A program made the position numbers and the translations under genes. A DNA stretch of 64,000 nt from Megalobrama amblycephala. Lineage: Eukaryota; Chordata; Actinopteri; Cypriniformes; Xenocyprididae. The notes under the pieces were generated by a model, which worked only from the letters and a program-made list of their open reading frames with translations, did no database searches and had not been told where the DNA came from. Below, piece by piece: positions 46,247 through 57,838 of the stretch (positions are counted from its first letter, which is position 1; each line of letters opens with the position of its first letter). The DNA is taken from the NCBI RefSeq assembly GCF_018812025.1, contig NC_063050.1:5985547-6049546 (forward strand). Direction: 5' to 3'.

Positions 46247-47808
46247 CAGGTCCTTCTCAAAAAATTAGCATATTGTGATAAAAGTTCATTATTTTCCATA
46301 ATGTAATGATAAAAATTAAACTTTCATATATTTTAGATTCATTGCACACCAACTGAAATATTTCAGGTCTTTTATTGTTTTAATACTGATGATTTTGGCA
46401 TACAGCTCATGAAAACCCAAAAATCTCAAAAAATTAGCATATCATGAAAAGGTTCTCTAAACGAGCTATTAACCTAATCATCTGAATCAACTAATTAACT
46501 CTAAACACCTGCAAAAGATTCCTGAGGCTTTTAAAAACTCCCAGCCTGGTTCATTACTCAAAACCGCAATCATGGGTAAGACTGCCGACCAGAAGGCCAT
46601 CATTGACACCCTCAAGCGAGAGGGTAAGACACAGAAAGAAATTTCTGAACGAATAGGCTGTTCCCAGAGTGCTGTATCAAGGCACCTCAGTGGGAAGTCT
46701 GTGGGAAGGAAAAAGTGTGGCAAAAAACGCTGCACAACGAGAAGAGGTGACCGGACCCTGAGGAAGATTGTGGAGAAGGACCGATTCCAGACCTTGGGGG
46801 ACCTGCGGAAGCAGTGGACTGAGTCTGGAGTAGAAACATCCAGAGCCACCGTGCACAGGCGTGTGCAGGAAATGGGCTACAGGTGCCGCATTCCCCAGGT
46901 CAAGCCACTTTTGAACCAGAAACAGCGGCAGAAGCGCCTGACCTGGGCTACAGAGAAGCAGCACTGGACTGTTGCTCAGTTTTGCATGTCATTCGGAAAT
47001 CAAGGTGCCAGAGTCTGGAGGAAGACTGGGGAGAAGGAAATGCCAAAATGCCTGAAGTCCAGTGTCAAGTACCCACAGTCAGTGATGGTCTGGGGTGCCA
47101 TGTCAGCTGCTGGTGTTGGTCCACTGTGTTTTATCAAGGGCAGGGTCAATGCAGCTAGCTATCAGGAGATTTTGGAGCACTTCATGCTTCCATCTGCTGA
47201 AAAGCTTTATGGAGATGAAGATTTCGTTTTTCAGCACAACCTGGCACCTGCTCACAGTGCCAAAACCACTGGTAAATGGTTTACTGACCATGGTATTACT
47301 GTGCTCAATTGGCCTGCCAACTCTCCTGACCTGAACCCCATAGAGAATCTGTGGGATATTGTGAAGAGAAAGTTGAGAGACGCAAGACCCAACACTCTGG
47401 ATGAGCTTAAGGCCGCTATCGAAGCATCCTGGGCCTCCATAACACCTCAGCAGTGCCACAGGCTGATTGCCTCCATGCCACGCCGCATTGAAGCAGTCAT
47501 TTCTGCAAAAGGATTCCCGACCAAGTATTGAGTGCATAACTGAACATAATTATTTGAAGGTTGACTTTTTTGTATTAAAAACACTTTTCTTTTATTGGTC
47601 GGATGAAATATGCTAATTTTTTGAGATAGGAATTTTGGGTTTTCATGAGCTGTATGCCAAAATCATCAGTATTAAAACAATAAAAGACCTGAAATATTTC
47701 AGTTGGTGTGCAATGAATCTAAAATATATGAAAGTTTAATTTTTATTATTACATTATGGAAAATAATGAACTTTTATCACAATATGCTAATTTTTAGAGA
47801 AGGACCTG
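46247..47808 (+). mobile_element. Tc1-type transposon
   Basis: The inverted ends begin CAGGTCCTTCTCAAAAAATT and are flanked by TA (46245-46246 and 47809-47810). A second inner copy of the end motif (CTCAAAAAATTAGCATAT) lies near 46425. It carries one uninterrupted transposase frame. It is inserted into the L1/Tx1-like LINE. Confidence 0.93.
46572..47531 (+). pseudogene. Tc1 transposase, open but catalytically dead
   Basis: 319 codons. The N-terminal helix-turn-helix part (IGCSQSAVSRHLSGKS, GDRTLRKIVEKD) and C-terminal SPDLNPIENLW are intact, including the third catalytic acidic residue (Glu258). About 11 residues are missing in frame after Gln136, exactly where Tc1 proteins carry the first catalytic Asp. 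The second Asp position reads QHNLAPAH, with Asn223 in place of Asp. Two of three DDE residues are therefore lost, so the protein should not cut DNA though it may still bind the ends. Confidence 0.85.
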
Positions 47809-47899
47809 TATGTAGCCCATTTAGATCCTAGTCAAGGGATGGAATGTACATTTTGTACCCAAAACGAAACTTTGGTGCATTTATTTTGTGGATGTTGTA

Positions 47900-48143
47900 C
47901 AGTGGTCTCAAACTGCCGGCCCGCGGGCCATTTACCATATAATTTGCACTAACTGTTAAAAACTAATACTGTATGTAACAATAATAGAGACACTGCTGTT
48001 TACATTTTATTTTTTTTGTTAAGTATGGCAAAAATATTTTAGTAATGAAATTTGACGTAAATGAAAAATAATGCAAAGGAAAGTAAATTTTCAGAAATTT
48101 TGCGCTTTCTTGTGCTCGAATGAGTTTGAGTTTGAGACCCCTG
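47900..48143. mobile_element. hAT MITE with perfect 8-bp duplication
   Basis: A 244-bp element from CAGTGGTCTCAAACT to AGTTTGAGACCCCTG. It is flanked by ATGTTGTA at 47892-47899 and 48144-48151. No coding content. It lies within the C-terminal region of the L1/Tx1-like LINE. Confidence 0.92.
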
Positions 48144-48530
48144 ATGTTGTAGGTTAGGAGTGTTATTTAATGTATTAGAACAGTGGTGTTTGATTTAGGG
48201 AGAATATTTTTCTTTTCCTTTGTTTGTTTTTGGACCGAAGTATTCTGTAAAGAAAAACAAAAAAGCGTTTTGATGAATTATGTTTTTGGAGTGGCTAAAC
48301 TTTCTATATGGCTTTCAAGGAAAAATATGATTCAGGATAAAGGATCAAAAGAGGTTTATGATGTCTTTTTAGGTCTATTAGCAGCACGTCTTAAAATTGA
48401 ATATGCTCATCACAAATTGACTAATAATCTGCAGGTTTTTGTTGAAAAATGGTCTGTTGCAAATGTTCTTTGTGTTGATGATGATGGAGAGATGTTTTAT
48501 CTTTTTAATAATTAAAAAGATTGATGTAAT

Positions 48531-50635
48531 GCTGATGATTTTGGAATATTAACTGAGAATTAAAGGACATTTTTCAATCAATGTCTCTCTCTCAGTCCCT
48601 CACTCAAATTCATTTAAATAAATATAATCTTACTTGCTACTTTATTTCACAGCAGAATTCTAAAACTAACAACTGCAGATAAAATAACAAATGCAAATTA
48701 CCTTTATTTTCCAGTCTATATACATTCAGTCTAGACTGGGTAAACCCAGCCTGATCTGCCAGCGATTTGATTTCGCCCGGCAACTCAGTCTGAAAACCCG
48801 TACATTCATTTCTACTGCGTCTGTTACACTTTTGCGGGAACCAATCACAGACTGGCTTATCCACCTTGCTCGCTATTGGCAGGTATAACACAATGACGAT
48901 AGAGAAGCAACGGCAAGCACGACCGTCAATCCAATTCCTTTTAACCTCTCGACGATGCTGAATGACTTCTTTAGTTTAGCAAACAAATCACTCGAGTGGG
49001 TGTAAATACCACTCATTTTCATGTTTTTTTTTTTTTTTTTACACAACCTGCAAAAATCGCTCAATGCCATTGCTGCTTCTGCAAACCGCTGATCAATGCT
49101 ACAAACCAATACAAACTAGAGGTGTGTTCCTTTCGACCGCAAGTGGACTGCGAAGTGGACTTCACAGGGTATTTCGCCATCTTAAGTGAGATTCCATTCC
49201 GAAGGGGGCGAACATGTTCAGTTCGAAGGGCACTACGAACAGCATAGGGAATAAGGGAACATCGATACATCACTTCACAGGAAGAGGTAAAATCACCCAA
49301 CTGTCATTGCGCACCGCGTCACCAGTCAGAACTACGATGGAGCAGAGCCGTTGAAAGAGTTTTTAACGGCTCTCCGATGGAGGAATTTACATTTGAATTT
49401 TGAGTATTCATAAATTTTGTTATTATTATACGAACGAAAGTATGAATGGTTATGGCAATGAGTGCATTTGCATATTTTATTGTATGAATATGTAAAAAGT
49501 AAATGACAAAGTAAAAGTGTTGAAAAGCAGCTGAGGCTCTGTCATTTTTTATTTTACTTAATTTACCTCAGAAGTGTTTACTATGTGGCTGCGCGTGGAA
49601 AAAGAAAGCGCACAACATGAGACCCAGACGGTGGATTAAGAATACGTTTATACAGTTATCCAAAATGAGAATTTATTTTCATATGGCATGAGAGGCTACA
49701 GCTTCAAATCTGTTAAGAGTCCATTTTAAATTTAAAAATAAATTATAATATCTATTTATTTGTTATATCATTATCTGTGCGACACCGTCGTTGACTTTCT
49801 TTGATGACGTTTGTAGTGTGTTCCAAATGAGTGATTATTGTCAGCGAAGTCCACTTCAACGGATATACCGTGCTCAGGGAGTAGGGAGCAGTGAACACTG
49901 CGTAGGGACCCTGTCAAATGGAACGCAGCTTAAACCTGTCTGGAGTTTTTGCATCGCTTTGCAAAGTATGTCACCCGGATCGTTGATCTGATTGGTTGAA
50001 GGACTATCCAATTGCGTGAATAATGCTCGTTGATCATGCCTCTTGTGCAGTAGAAAATACATATAGACTCCCCAGACCAATGTTCAATTTTAAATTGAGC
50101 TTGGTCTGGCGATAGCCAGACAACATTCAGTCAGATTTTGTGCTGCAAAACATCCATTACAATGACAGCTGTTAATTTATCCATTCTGACAGATAATCAT
50201 GGCCACCCGACGTGAAATATATCATTTTAATAGCGTGGCCATTCAAAATCCAAGGGTCTACCATGTGCATGTAAAACTATCAATGACAATCATTTTGGGT
50301 TGGGAAGTAATGTAAATACAGATATTGGATACCAGTCACATCTAAAATGAATGTTAACAGGACTGGCCAAAAAAAAAAATTGGACATGGTCAAAAAATTG
50401 GATCTGTGCATTAAGACTTGCAATGTAAATGCAACCTTACTGACAAAAGTCAGAGTGAGACTGGAAAATCATCAACTTCTGCAAATATATATGACTGTTT
50501 TTGTGCTTGAAAATGTACTAACATTAACTAAAATATAAATTAATGTAGAGGAATGCTCTTTTAAGACTCATTCATTTAAGTCTCTTAGTTTTATATTTAG
50601 GTGAAAATCTCTCATTTAGAAAAATAAACACTCAC
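48531..50635. repeat. Composite of short repeats in gene A intron
   Basis: 48750-48800 (GGTAAACCCAGCCTGATC) and 50098-50125 (TTGGTCTGGCGATAGCCAGA) look like edges of one DNA element. 49113-49260 and 49817-49930 (GTGTGTTCC..., ...GGAACGCAGC) look like edges of another. Neither could be closed with a target duplication. No exon was seen before the NACHT donor. Confidence 0.3.
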
Positions 50636-52582
50636 AGAGCTTTTCTGCATTTGATAACAGCTGGTATCAGTCTTCTTCTACCCTCATCTGATGTGCTATA
50701 TTTTCTGAGGTTCAGCTCATCCAGCACCTCCTCTGACATCTGAAGTATGTAGACGATTGTTGAGCAGTTAACAGGAGAGAGTTTCTCTGACTGTTTGTCT
50801 GATTTCACAAACTCCTGAATCTCTCTGGACAGAGTCTGATCTTTCACTTCCAGCAGACAGAGGAACAGATTGATGGATTGACCTGCTGAGGGATTATAAA
50901 AATGATCATTATATTTGATCTTCTTTTTAATGTACTGTGTGATTTCTAAAATGTTCTCTGAGCTGTTCTCTGTGTGTGTCAGAAGATCCTGTAAGAGTCT
51001 CTGATTGGACTCCAGTGAGACGCCCAGCAGGAACCGCAGGAACAGATCCAGCTGTCCATTCTCACTCTTGAGTGCCTTCATTACTGCTGACCTTAGTAGA
51101 TCATACAGAGAGTCAGATGCATGGTTATCATATCTATGTTCATGATCATGTTTAGATTTTGCATCCAGAAACTGTAGTCCAAACATACAGTCTTCATAAA
51201 ATCTGGAAATCCTATATTCATGCAGAAAAATCTGCAGTGGTTCATTGTTCTTTGTTAAATAGCAGTAAAACAAATAGAAAGCAGCAAGAAACTCCTGGAT
51301 ACTCAGATGGACAAAACTGTAGACTTTCCTCTGATGAATCACAGATTCCTCCTTAAAGATCTCAGTGCAAATCCCAGAATACACTGAGGCATCAGTGACG
51401 TCTATGCCGCTCTCTCTCAGGTCCTCCTCATAGAACATCACATTGCCCTTCATCAGCTGCTTGAAAGCCACTTCAGCAAGTTTCACAATCACTTCTCTGT
51501 TGGACTGCAGGAGTTTCTCTGGATCTCTCTCTTCATACTTTTGATTCTTCATGCTGATCTGAATCAGCAGGAAGTGGATGTACATTTCAGTCAGAGTTTG
51601 GGGGATTTCTGCACTCAGATCTTCTTGCAGGAGCTTTTGAAGCACAGTGGATGAGATCCAGCAGAAGACGGGTATGTGGCACATGATGTGGAGGCTTCTT
51701 GCTCTTCTGATGTGTGAGACGATTTTGCTGGCTTGATACTCGTCACTGATTCTCTTCCTGAAATATTCCTCCTTCTGAGGCTCATTGAATCCCTGAATCT
51801 CTGTCAGACGGTTGATGTATTTGGAGGGGATCTGATTGGCTGCTGCTGGTCTGGAGGTGATCCAGATGAGAGCAGAGGGAAGCAGCTCTCCTTTCATGAG
51901 GTTTGACATCAACACACCCACTGATGAAGTCTCAGTCACATCAGAAACTTTCTGAGCATCTGAAAACATCAGTTTGATTCTGCTTTCATCCAGACCATCA
52001 AAGATGAACACAACTTTACATTCCTCATAAATCTTTGAGTCCAGATCTTGAAGTTCAGGATGAAAGTCCAGCAGAAGTCTGTGAAGACTGTACTGATGAT
52101 CTCGGATCAAGTTCAGCTCTCGAAATGGAAGCACAAACATGAAATCTACATCTTGATTGGCTTTTCCCTCGGCCCAGTCCAGAATGAACTTCTGCACAGA
52201 GACGGTTTTTCCGATTCCAGCGATTCCTTTAGTAAGAACAGTCTTGATTTGGTCTTTCTCCTCACATCCTGGTTCAGGTGAGGCTTTAAAGATGTCATTG
52301 CAGTAGATTGGAGTTTCTTTTGAGGGTTGTGTTCTGGCCATTTTGTCCATCTGTAAAAACTCATGTTCTTCATTCACTCCTTCACTCTCTCCCTCTATGA
52401 TGTAGAGCTGTGTGTAGATCCTGTTCAGGAGGGTTTCATTCTCTTGGAGTTTTGTTCCATCAAATAATCTTTCATACTTGTTCTTCATGCTGGTTTTGTT
52501 TCTGTCTTTGACTCTCTGGAGTTCATCATTCACTGTTTGATGAGAATCCTGTTCCTCACTCTGATTATCTCTATACACACTC
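50636..52582 (-). CDS. FISNA-NACHT exon of NLR gene A
   Basis: A 1947-bp exon (649 codons) between acceptor gtttcag and donor GTGAGT, phase 2 both sides. It starts SVYRDNQSEEQ. The FISNA region follows at about residues 34-105 (SMKNKYERLFDG, LNRIYTQLYIIEGES). NACHT has Walker A GIAGIGKT, Walker B VVFIFDGLDES, a sensor region LIWITSRPA, and the winged-helix and helical region with FVHLSIQEFLAAFY. It binds and hydrolyses ATP to drive oligomerisation in the cytosol. All key residues are present and the frame is intact. The in-frame TGA just past the donor shows that splicing is required. Residue ranges are rough and count from the in-frame Met five codons upstream of the acceptor. Confidence 0.93.
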
Positions 52583-53309
52583 CTGAAACAAGAGTGCATA
52601 TATTTAAGAATATGAAAAAAATGTATAAAGCGAAAATTAAATCAAAATAATCTTGTCAATATTGTATTTTATGTGCAATTATTGTGTTTCTTTTCAGTTT
52701 CAGTTCAACACTTTTTGTATTGCACAATATTCACCTCTCTGACTCTATGTCCTGAGAAAACACAGAAAAATAATTATTCCATTAGTTTTGTCTGTAGTTT
52801 CATTTATTGTATGTAGGGCTGAAACATCTAATTAATAAAATGGATAATAGATAATAATAATAATAATAATAATAATAGATAATGAACTTGATTATCGATT
52901 AGACATATCTGCACACTGTGCAAAGAAACCATCAGTCAGTCATGTCATAATACATTTCTATGAACAAAATGCATATGTAAAATAGCAGAGGGAACAGAGT
53001 GAGCTGCTGAAGGAAAGGCACATGATTCATTTGTCTGAAACATGAGATTGCTATATATTTATATTTATCTTCAAACAAAAGCATTTACCGCTGCTAGCAC
53101 TGTTGTGCTTTGACAGATGCATGTGACATTTAAAGTCTTTGAGATGTTTTTCTCAGTGTTATATACTTATTCATGAATGTTTGAAACGATTTCCATTTTA
53201 CATAACCTGACAACATGAACGACTGACGATGCATAAATAAAATATGCATTTTTAATAAACTATAATGTAAACAAAATATACATTTTGGTAAAATATTTTA
53301 TATTAGAAA
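52583..53309 (-). other. Gene A intron with relic of a peptide-repeat exon
   Basis: 52780-53215 is homologous to the gene B intron at 7001-7305 plus 8602-8720. Where gene B has its exon 6898-6993, gene A has only GACATAGAGTCAGAGAG (near 52760-52744) between an acceptor ttttctcag and a GTGAAT, 17 nt that would break the frame. I read it as a decayed exon. A short (ATA)n tract lies near 52853-52876. Confidence 0.45.
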
Positions 53310-54085
53310 TTAACTTTAAGGGGGTCATATAATGCCTCCTTTAAAAATAAGTTTATAAAATAAGTCTCTGATGTCCCCAGAGTGTGTATATGAAGTTTTA
53401 GCAGAAAACACACCTCAGATAAATAGTATGTTAAATTTGTTGTTTTTTCAGGGTGAGCAAAAATGCTGCGTTTTTGTGTGTCCCTTTAAATGGAAATGAG
53501 CTGCTGCTCTTAAGAAGAGGGCAGAGTTTTAAGAGCTCATGTTAGCAGTGGCGATTACCTCATGCAGAATGTTAGATACTGTTCAGCCTTTTATGTTCGA
53601 AAGGATTCAGACAATGATGGAGACACTCAAGAAGAACTGACAACATGTAGAATGCAACAGGATGTTTCTGAATGGTAAATTGATTAATGTATGTAGCTGA
53701 TGTGGAGTTAACTATCTTAAAGTCATTAATTAGCATATTCTGTCACGATAATCTAGAAATCGCTCATGTGGGAACTGTTGTATGATGCCTACAGAGCCAG
53801 AGAATATATGCTGCACAAAGGTAGAACATGTATAGTTTGGTTTAATTGTGGTTTTATCTTGTCATGTTGTCATCCTGCTTTTATGTAGTGTATTGCAATA
53901 ACATGGCCTCACCCCCTTTGTTGCGTGTTCTTGGGGGTAGGGTTTATGTAAATTTTAGGGTTAGTGATGTCACCAACCTGGGAAGAAGCTTGTCGTAGTC
54001 GTAGATGTTGTTTATGCTCTAGCAGCAACATTACACACTAATTAAAGTCAAAAAAGTTAAATCATAATCAGCCACCCCTTTAAAG
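53310..54085. mobile_element. MITE-like repeat with CTTTAAGGGG ends
   Basis: It begins near CTTTAAGGGGGTCATATAA and ends near CCACCCCTTTAAAG, inverted ends about 0.77 kb apart. The internal TGTCCCTTTAAATGGAAATG is a block I recognise from common fish repeats. Superfamily undecided; no coding content. Confidence 0.5.
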
Positions 54086-54992
54086 TTCTACATACGTGTA
54101 ACACAAGTAATCATATTTCTATGTAAGCAAGGATATAATTACTATGTTCAGATGAGTGAATGTCTGTGTTATGTCAGCCTACCTCAAGCTTATGTTTTTG
54201 TTTATTATAATTTCAACTTTTGCTTTAATTTGTAAGCAAGCACTTGTTTTTTGGTTTGGAATGTAATGATTGTTTTAAAATTTATTTGCATGTTGCATAG
54301 TCGACAGATTCATTCACTATATACATTTTCATAGGCTGTATAACGGGCTGTGCATTGTTTAGAAAACAACATTGGGCAAATTGTGGAATATCTAATGTAA
54401 CCCCAGGAAATGGAGACGTTACATCAGAACGACTGGTGAATTGGGATCTTGCCTGAGAGCCCAACCACCTTCGATTGTAAACAATTCAAGCCAATGGACA
54501 TTGTCGAGCAAGATTTGCATCACGAACCACGTCCTGCAAAGCAGGTATATAAGGAAGCATGCTGCACTCTCTCACAAAGTTTGTAGTAGGAGTTGTAACC
54601 CAGACATCAGTCAGTCATGCTCAACATTACATCAGAACGACTGACGAATTGGGACCCCTACCAAAATGCCGCAATTTCTGCCCCTTCCAGTGCCCTGCGT
54701 AAGCCGCCTAATTGCCCCGCACCTGCTGGGGTGGAGAAAGGACAGAGTTTTAACAGCGAGTTAATCACTGTTGTACCCTCCTACCCACACAGTGAGATTA
54801 TTTGAATTATTTGAACACTGGGAAAGCATGCCTATTCCAAAATGGAAAGGGATTGACTGCTGAGGGTGCTGGAGGAACTTCATGCAGGGTTCGCCAGGTG
54901 GGAAACTCACCTATCAGCAGATAAGCACTTGAATCCCTTCCTATGAGTGGAGTTACACTGCAAGGGAGACACCAAGTGGGTCTCCCTACATA

Positions 54993-55935
54993 CTAGCCAC
55001 TTCTAGCCAGGACACAGGAGGACACAGACTCTACACAAAGATTGTAAAACCTTGCAAACATGTTGGGTGTCGCCCAACCCACAGCTCTACAAATGTCTGT
55101 CAGTGAGGTGTTGTGCACCAACACCCAGGTGGACACAACACTCTGAATGGAGTAGATCCTCACCCCAAGAGAGCACAGCTGGCCTTGAGCCTGATGCGCC
55201 AAGATTATGACATCCACTGTCCAGTGGGCCAACCTGCTTGCCTCCGCAACAAAGAGCTGGTCTGAGGTCCTGAAGCTCTGCATGTGGTGCAAATACAAGC
55301 GTAAAGCGTAAACAGGACAGAAGAGCAAGGGCTGTGTCTGCCTCCTCCAGGGGCAGCGCTTGCAGGATCACCACCTGGTCCCTGTGGGTGTGGTGAGAAC
55401 TTATATTCACATATTCAGGCTGGGGTCTCAGAATCATATGAGATTTGGCCAGCCCAAATACCAGGCACGATTCATCCACCAAAAATACCTGCAAGTCTCC
55501 TACCCTATTGACAGAAGTGAGTGCAGTCTTGAGAGACTGGATCTTAAGCTATACTGAGTGCAGCGGCTCGCAGGGAACTCTCTGCAAGGCTGACAAGACC
55601 AAGAAAAGGTTCCAAGAGGATACAAGGTGAGGGCAGGGAGGATTCAGGTCATGCTTTCCCACAGATTTACCATATGACTTACCGTTGTGTGGTGATAGCG
55701 GCCACGTACACTTTCAGGGAGGAAACACAGTACTGACTGGGCACTTTGGAGTGTCTTCTCTGCAAGAACACCATTTGACCAACAAGTTCCACTTTAAAGT
55801 GTAAGTGCACCTCGTAAAAGGCGCTCTCACTGAAGTGATACTGTCTATCATTACTAGGGGTATATCACTGAAGTCCTCTACGTTCCATCCAGAGACCACA
55901 CGTGTTTGTTCCAGGGATCTGCATGCAGGTGCCAT
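54993..55935 (-). pseudogene. DIRS tyrosine recombinase, frameshifted
   Basis: 55714-55935 has the core-binding start (VRAPFTRCTYTLKWNLLV). 54993-55494 carries pieces of the catalytic domain in changing frames, ending ICRAVGWATPNMFARFYNL with the Tyr nucleophile and then LARSG. Several frameshifts occur and the His-x-x-Arg region is degraded. Same family as the recombinase in DIRS-1. Confidence 0.65.
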
Positions 55936-56139
55936 AAGGTAGCCAGTCTCTGAGAAAGCAGGACCTTCCTCCAGGAATTTGCCAGTGAGGGGCTGTCACG
56001 AGGAGCATCAGTTTTGGGAACCGGGTCCAGTTGGCCAGTACGACGCAACTGACAAGACCTGCTCCTTGTCCTCCCTGACCTTGCAAAGTGTCCGTGTGAG
56101 TAGGCTGACTGGGGGAATGCACATGCTTTGATCTGCCTG

Positions 56140-56272
56140 CACTGACACTATTCTTTAAGAGCTGCTGTGCATCCAGAATTATATACCAGCTAACACTGTA
56201 TAGCTGTTTTGACACAATCTGCATTGTAAAAAGCGCTATATAAATAAAGGTGACTTGACTTGACTTGACTTG
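56140..56272 (+). mobile_element. L2-like LINE 3' tail nested in DIRS-3
   Basis: It ends AAGCGCTATATAAATAAAG followed by repeated GACTT units, the typical microsatellite tail of fish L2 LINEs. It is inserted in the middle of the DIRS-3 coding region. Confidence 0.65.
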
Positions 56273-56406
56273 AATCGGACCCGAGGCCAGCTGTCTGCTA
56301 GCATCCATGCTGAGGGTCCCCTCAGTCAGGGAGTATAACAGCTAGCAGTGGGATGTGTCCGGAGAGGCAAACAAATCTACATGTGCAGCTCCGAAGCATC
56401 TCCAGA

Positions 56407-56751
56407 TCAGCTGGACCGTCTGGTGGTTAAGTCTCCATTCTCTTGGGAGTGGGGGCTGTCGTGATAGCTCGTCAGCTGGACAACTGAGCTCACCCAGACT
56501 GTAAATGGCGCAAAGTTACTCCAGATGCTTATGTCTCCAGAGGAGGAGATGGCAGTCGAGTTGCAACAGGAGTTTAGGCCAGCCTGATGGCTGATGTACA
56601 CAACAGTTGCAGTGTTGGCCATTTGGACCAGCACATGCTTCCCCTGTGCAGAACACTTCCTTACAAACTTTTCCCGCTTCAAGGGGCATGGTTTGTAATG
56701 CAAATCTTGCACACTTATGTCCATTGGCTTGTTTTGTTGGCTATCAGGCAA
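56407..56751 (-). pseudogene. DIRS RNase H-region fragment
   Basis: A minus-strand frame with ANTATVVYISHQAGLNS, then a diverged stretch and VVQLTSYHDSPHSQENGD. This resembles the RNase H and following linker of DIRS pol. The catalytic set is incomplete. Confidence 0.45.
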
Positions 56752-56991
56752 GATTCCAATTCATTGTTCTGATGTAATGTTGAACTTGACTGTCTTATAG
56801 GGAACATTTAAAAAAAAAAATAGATTAAAATTTAATTTTACTAAAAAAATTATCTTATTTTTAATTATCTTAAAAATTTAAAATAATCATTAGTTGCAGC
56901 CCTATTACAAATCTAATCTCTCTGTGTGCATTCAGTGTGTTTTTAACTCTCATAAAACAAGTTCACCCAATTCACCCATGTTTATCCTCAC

Positions 56992-57099
56992 CTGGGGTCA
57001 GAGGTCACTGGTTCGTCACTGAATAAAGGAGGAAGAGGCATTGACATGTCACTCTTCAGAGACACACAGCTGGGTTCTGGAGATGAAGATCTCTTCCTC
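56992..57099 (-). CDS. N-terminal peptide-repeat exon 5 of gene A
   Basis: A 108-bp, 36-codon exon with acceptor tcaccag and donor GTGAGG, phase 2 both sides. It encodes RKRSSSPEPSCVSLKSDMSM and then PLPPLFSDEPVTSDP. Such short peptide repeats occur before FISNA in one class of fish NLRs; their function is unknown. It is the last of the series and splices to the FISNA-NACHT exon in phase. Confidence 0.85.
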
Positions 57100-57205
57100 C
57101 TGGTGATATAATAATTCATATACATATTAACACAGTAATTAACACAATATTATATGTTCAGATGATCTGTGAGTCTATTGCCTCCAGCACTGGACAGTGT
57201 CTCAC

Positions 57206-57313
57206 CTGGGGTCAGAGGTCACTGGTTCATCACTGAATAAAGGAGGAAGAGGCATTGACATGCCACTCTTCAGAGATACACAGCTGGGTTCTGTAAATGA
57301 AGATCTCTTCCTC
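57206..57313 (-). CDS. N-terminal peptide-repeat exon 4 of gene A
   Basis: A 108-bp exon with acceptor tcaccag and donor GTGAGA, phase 2 both sides. The variant reads RKRSSFTEPSCVSLKSGMSM and then the shared PLPPLFSDEPVTSDP. The flanking introns also match those of exons 2 and 5, so whole exon-intron units were duplicated. Confidence 0.85.
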
Positions 57314-57419
57314 CTGGTGATATAATAATTCATATACATATTAACACAGTAATTAACACAATATTATTTGTTCAGATGATCTGTGAGTCTGTTGCCTCCA
57401 GCACTGGACAGTGTTTCAC

Positions 57420-57536
57420 CTGGGGTCAGAGGTCACTGGTTCATCACTGAATAAAGGAGGAAGAGGCATTGACATGTCACTCTTCAGAGACACACAGCTG
57501 GGATCTGGAGATGAAGATCTTTGTCCCTTCCTCTTC
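57420..57536 (-). CDS. N-terminal peptide-repeat exon 3 of gene A
   Basis: A 117-bp, 39-codon exon with acceptor tctccag and donor GTGAAA, phase 2 both sides. It begins KRKGQRSSSPDPSCVSLK and ends EPVTSDP. It is three codons longer than exons 2, 4 and 5 at its start. Confidence 0.82.
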
Positions 57537-57838
57537 CTGGAGATTCTGATAACACACATAAATAATTATTACTTTAATTTTGTCTGGTGTTTCATTTATT
57601 ATGAATCAGTCTGTCATCTTCGCTGGTTTCACACTGGCTGTTTCTACTGTGCAGCTGAGACACTGTTGATTGGGTTGTCCTCTTACCTTTATCAAGTTAT
57701 GTGTTTTTGTTTATTATAAGAAGCATAAAAACTATAATTTAATTTTAAACAATTTAAACATCCATTGGGTTAGGCAACTCCTGTTTTTTTATTTCTTTGT
57801 TTTTGACAATAAAGTAGCTTTACAGCGATAAAAGGAAA
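57537..57838. other. Gene A intron, no feature recognised
   Basis: About 57560-57610 resembles the intron segment at 7005-7040 and 52785-52810 (TTTTGTCTGGTGTTTCATTT), the intron copy that travels with peptide-repeat exons. Nothing else is recognised. Confidence 0.35.

Larger units (their letters stand above)
44640..48530 (+). mobile_element. L1/Tx1-like LINE remnant, interrupted by two insertions
   Basis: Broken RT pieces appear around 44880-45180 (KAFGFGERFIAWVS, RQGCPISGQLYS, and AYAADIN in place of YADD). A C-terminal Cys-rich motif follows at about 47830-47900 (ECTFCTQNETLVHLFCGC). The end (48270-48515) has AKLSIWLSRKN and a late Leu/Val/Asp-rich stretch. The LINE is cut by a Tc1 (46247-47808) and a hAT MITE (47900-48143). 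It is far too decayed to be active. Clade from motif recognition. Confidence 0.65.
54410..56795 (-). mobile_element. DIRS-type retrotransposon, truncated (DIRS-3)
   Basis: The terminal inverted repeats at 54419-54545 and 56683-56793 share TTACATCAGAAC, TTGGGATCTTGCCTGA (and variants) and GCCAATGGACAT in opposite orientation. A further terminal-like block lies at 54620-54660. The coding remnants, on the minus strand, are RNase H (56407-56751) and tyrosine recombinase (54993-55935); gag and RT are missing. It lies between the peptide-repeat exons and the NACHT exon, in sense with gene A. An L2 tail is nested at about 56140-56272. Confidence 0.75.

Noticed and set aside
46487..46964. Minus-strand frames across the Tc1 element
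   Set aside because: Antisense shadows of the transposase.
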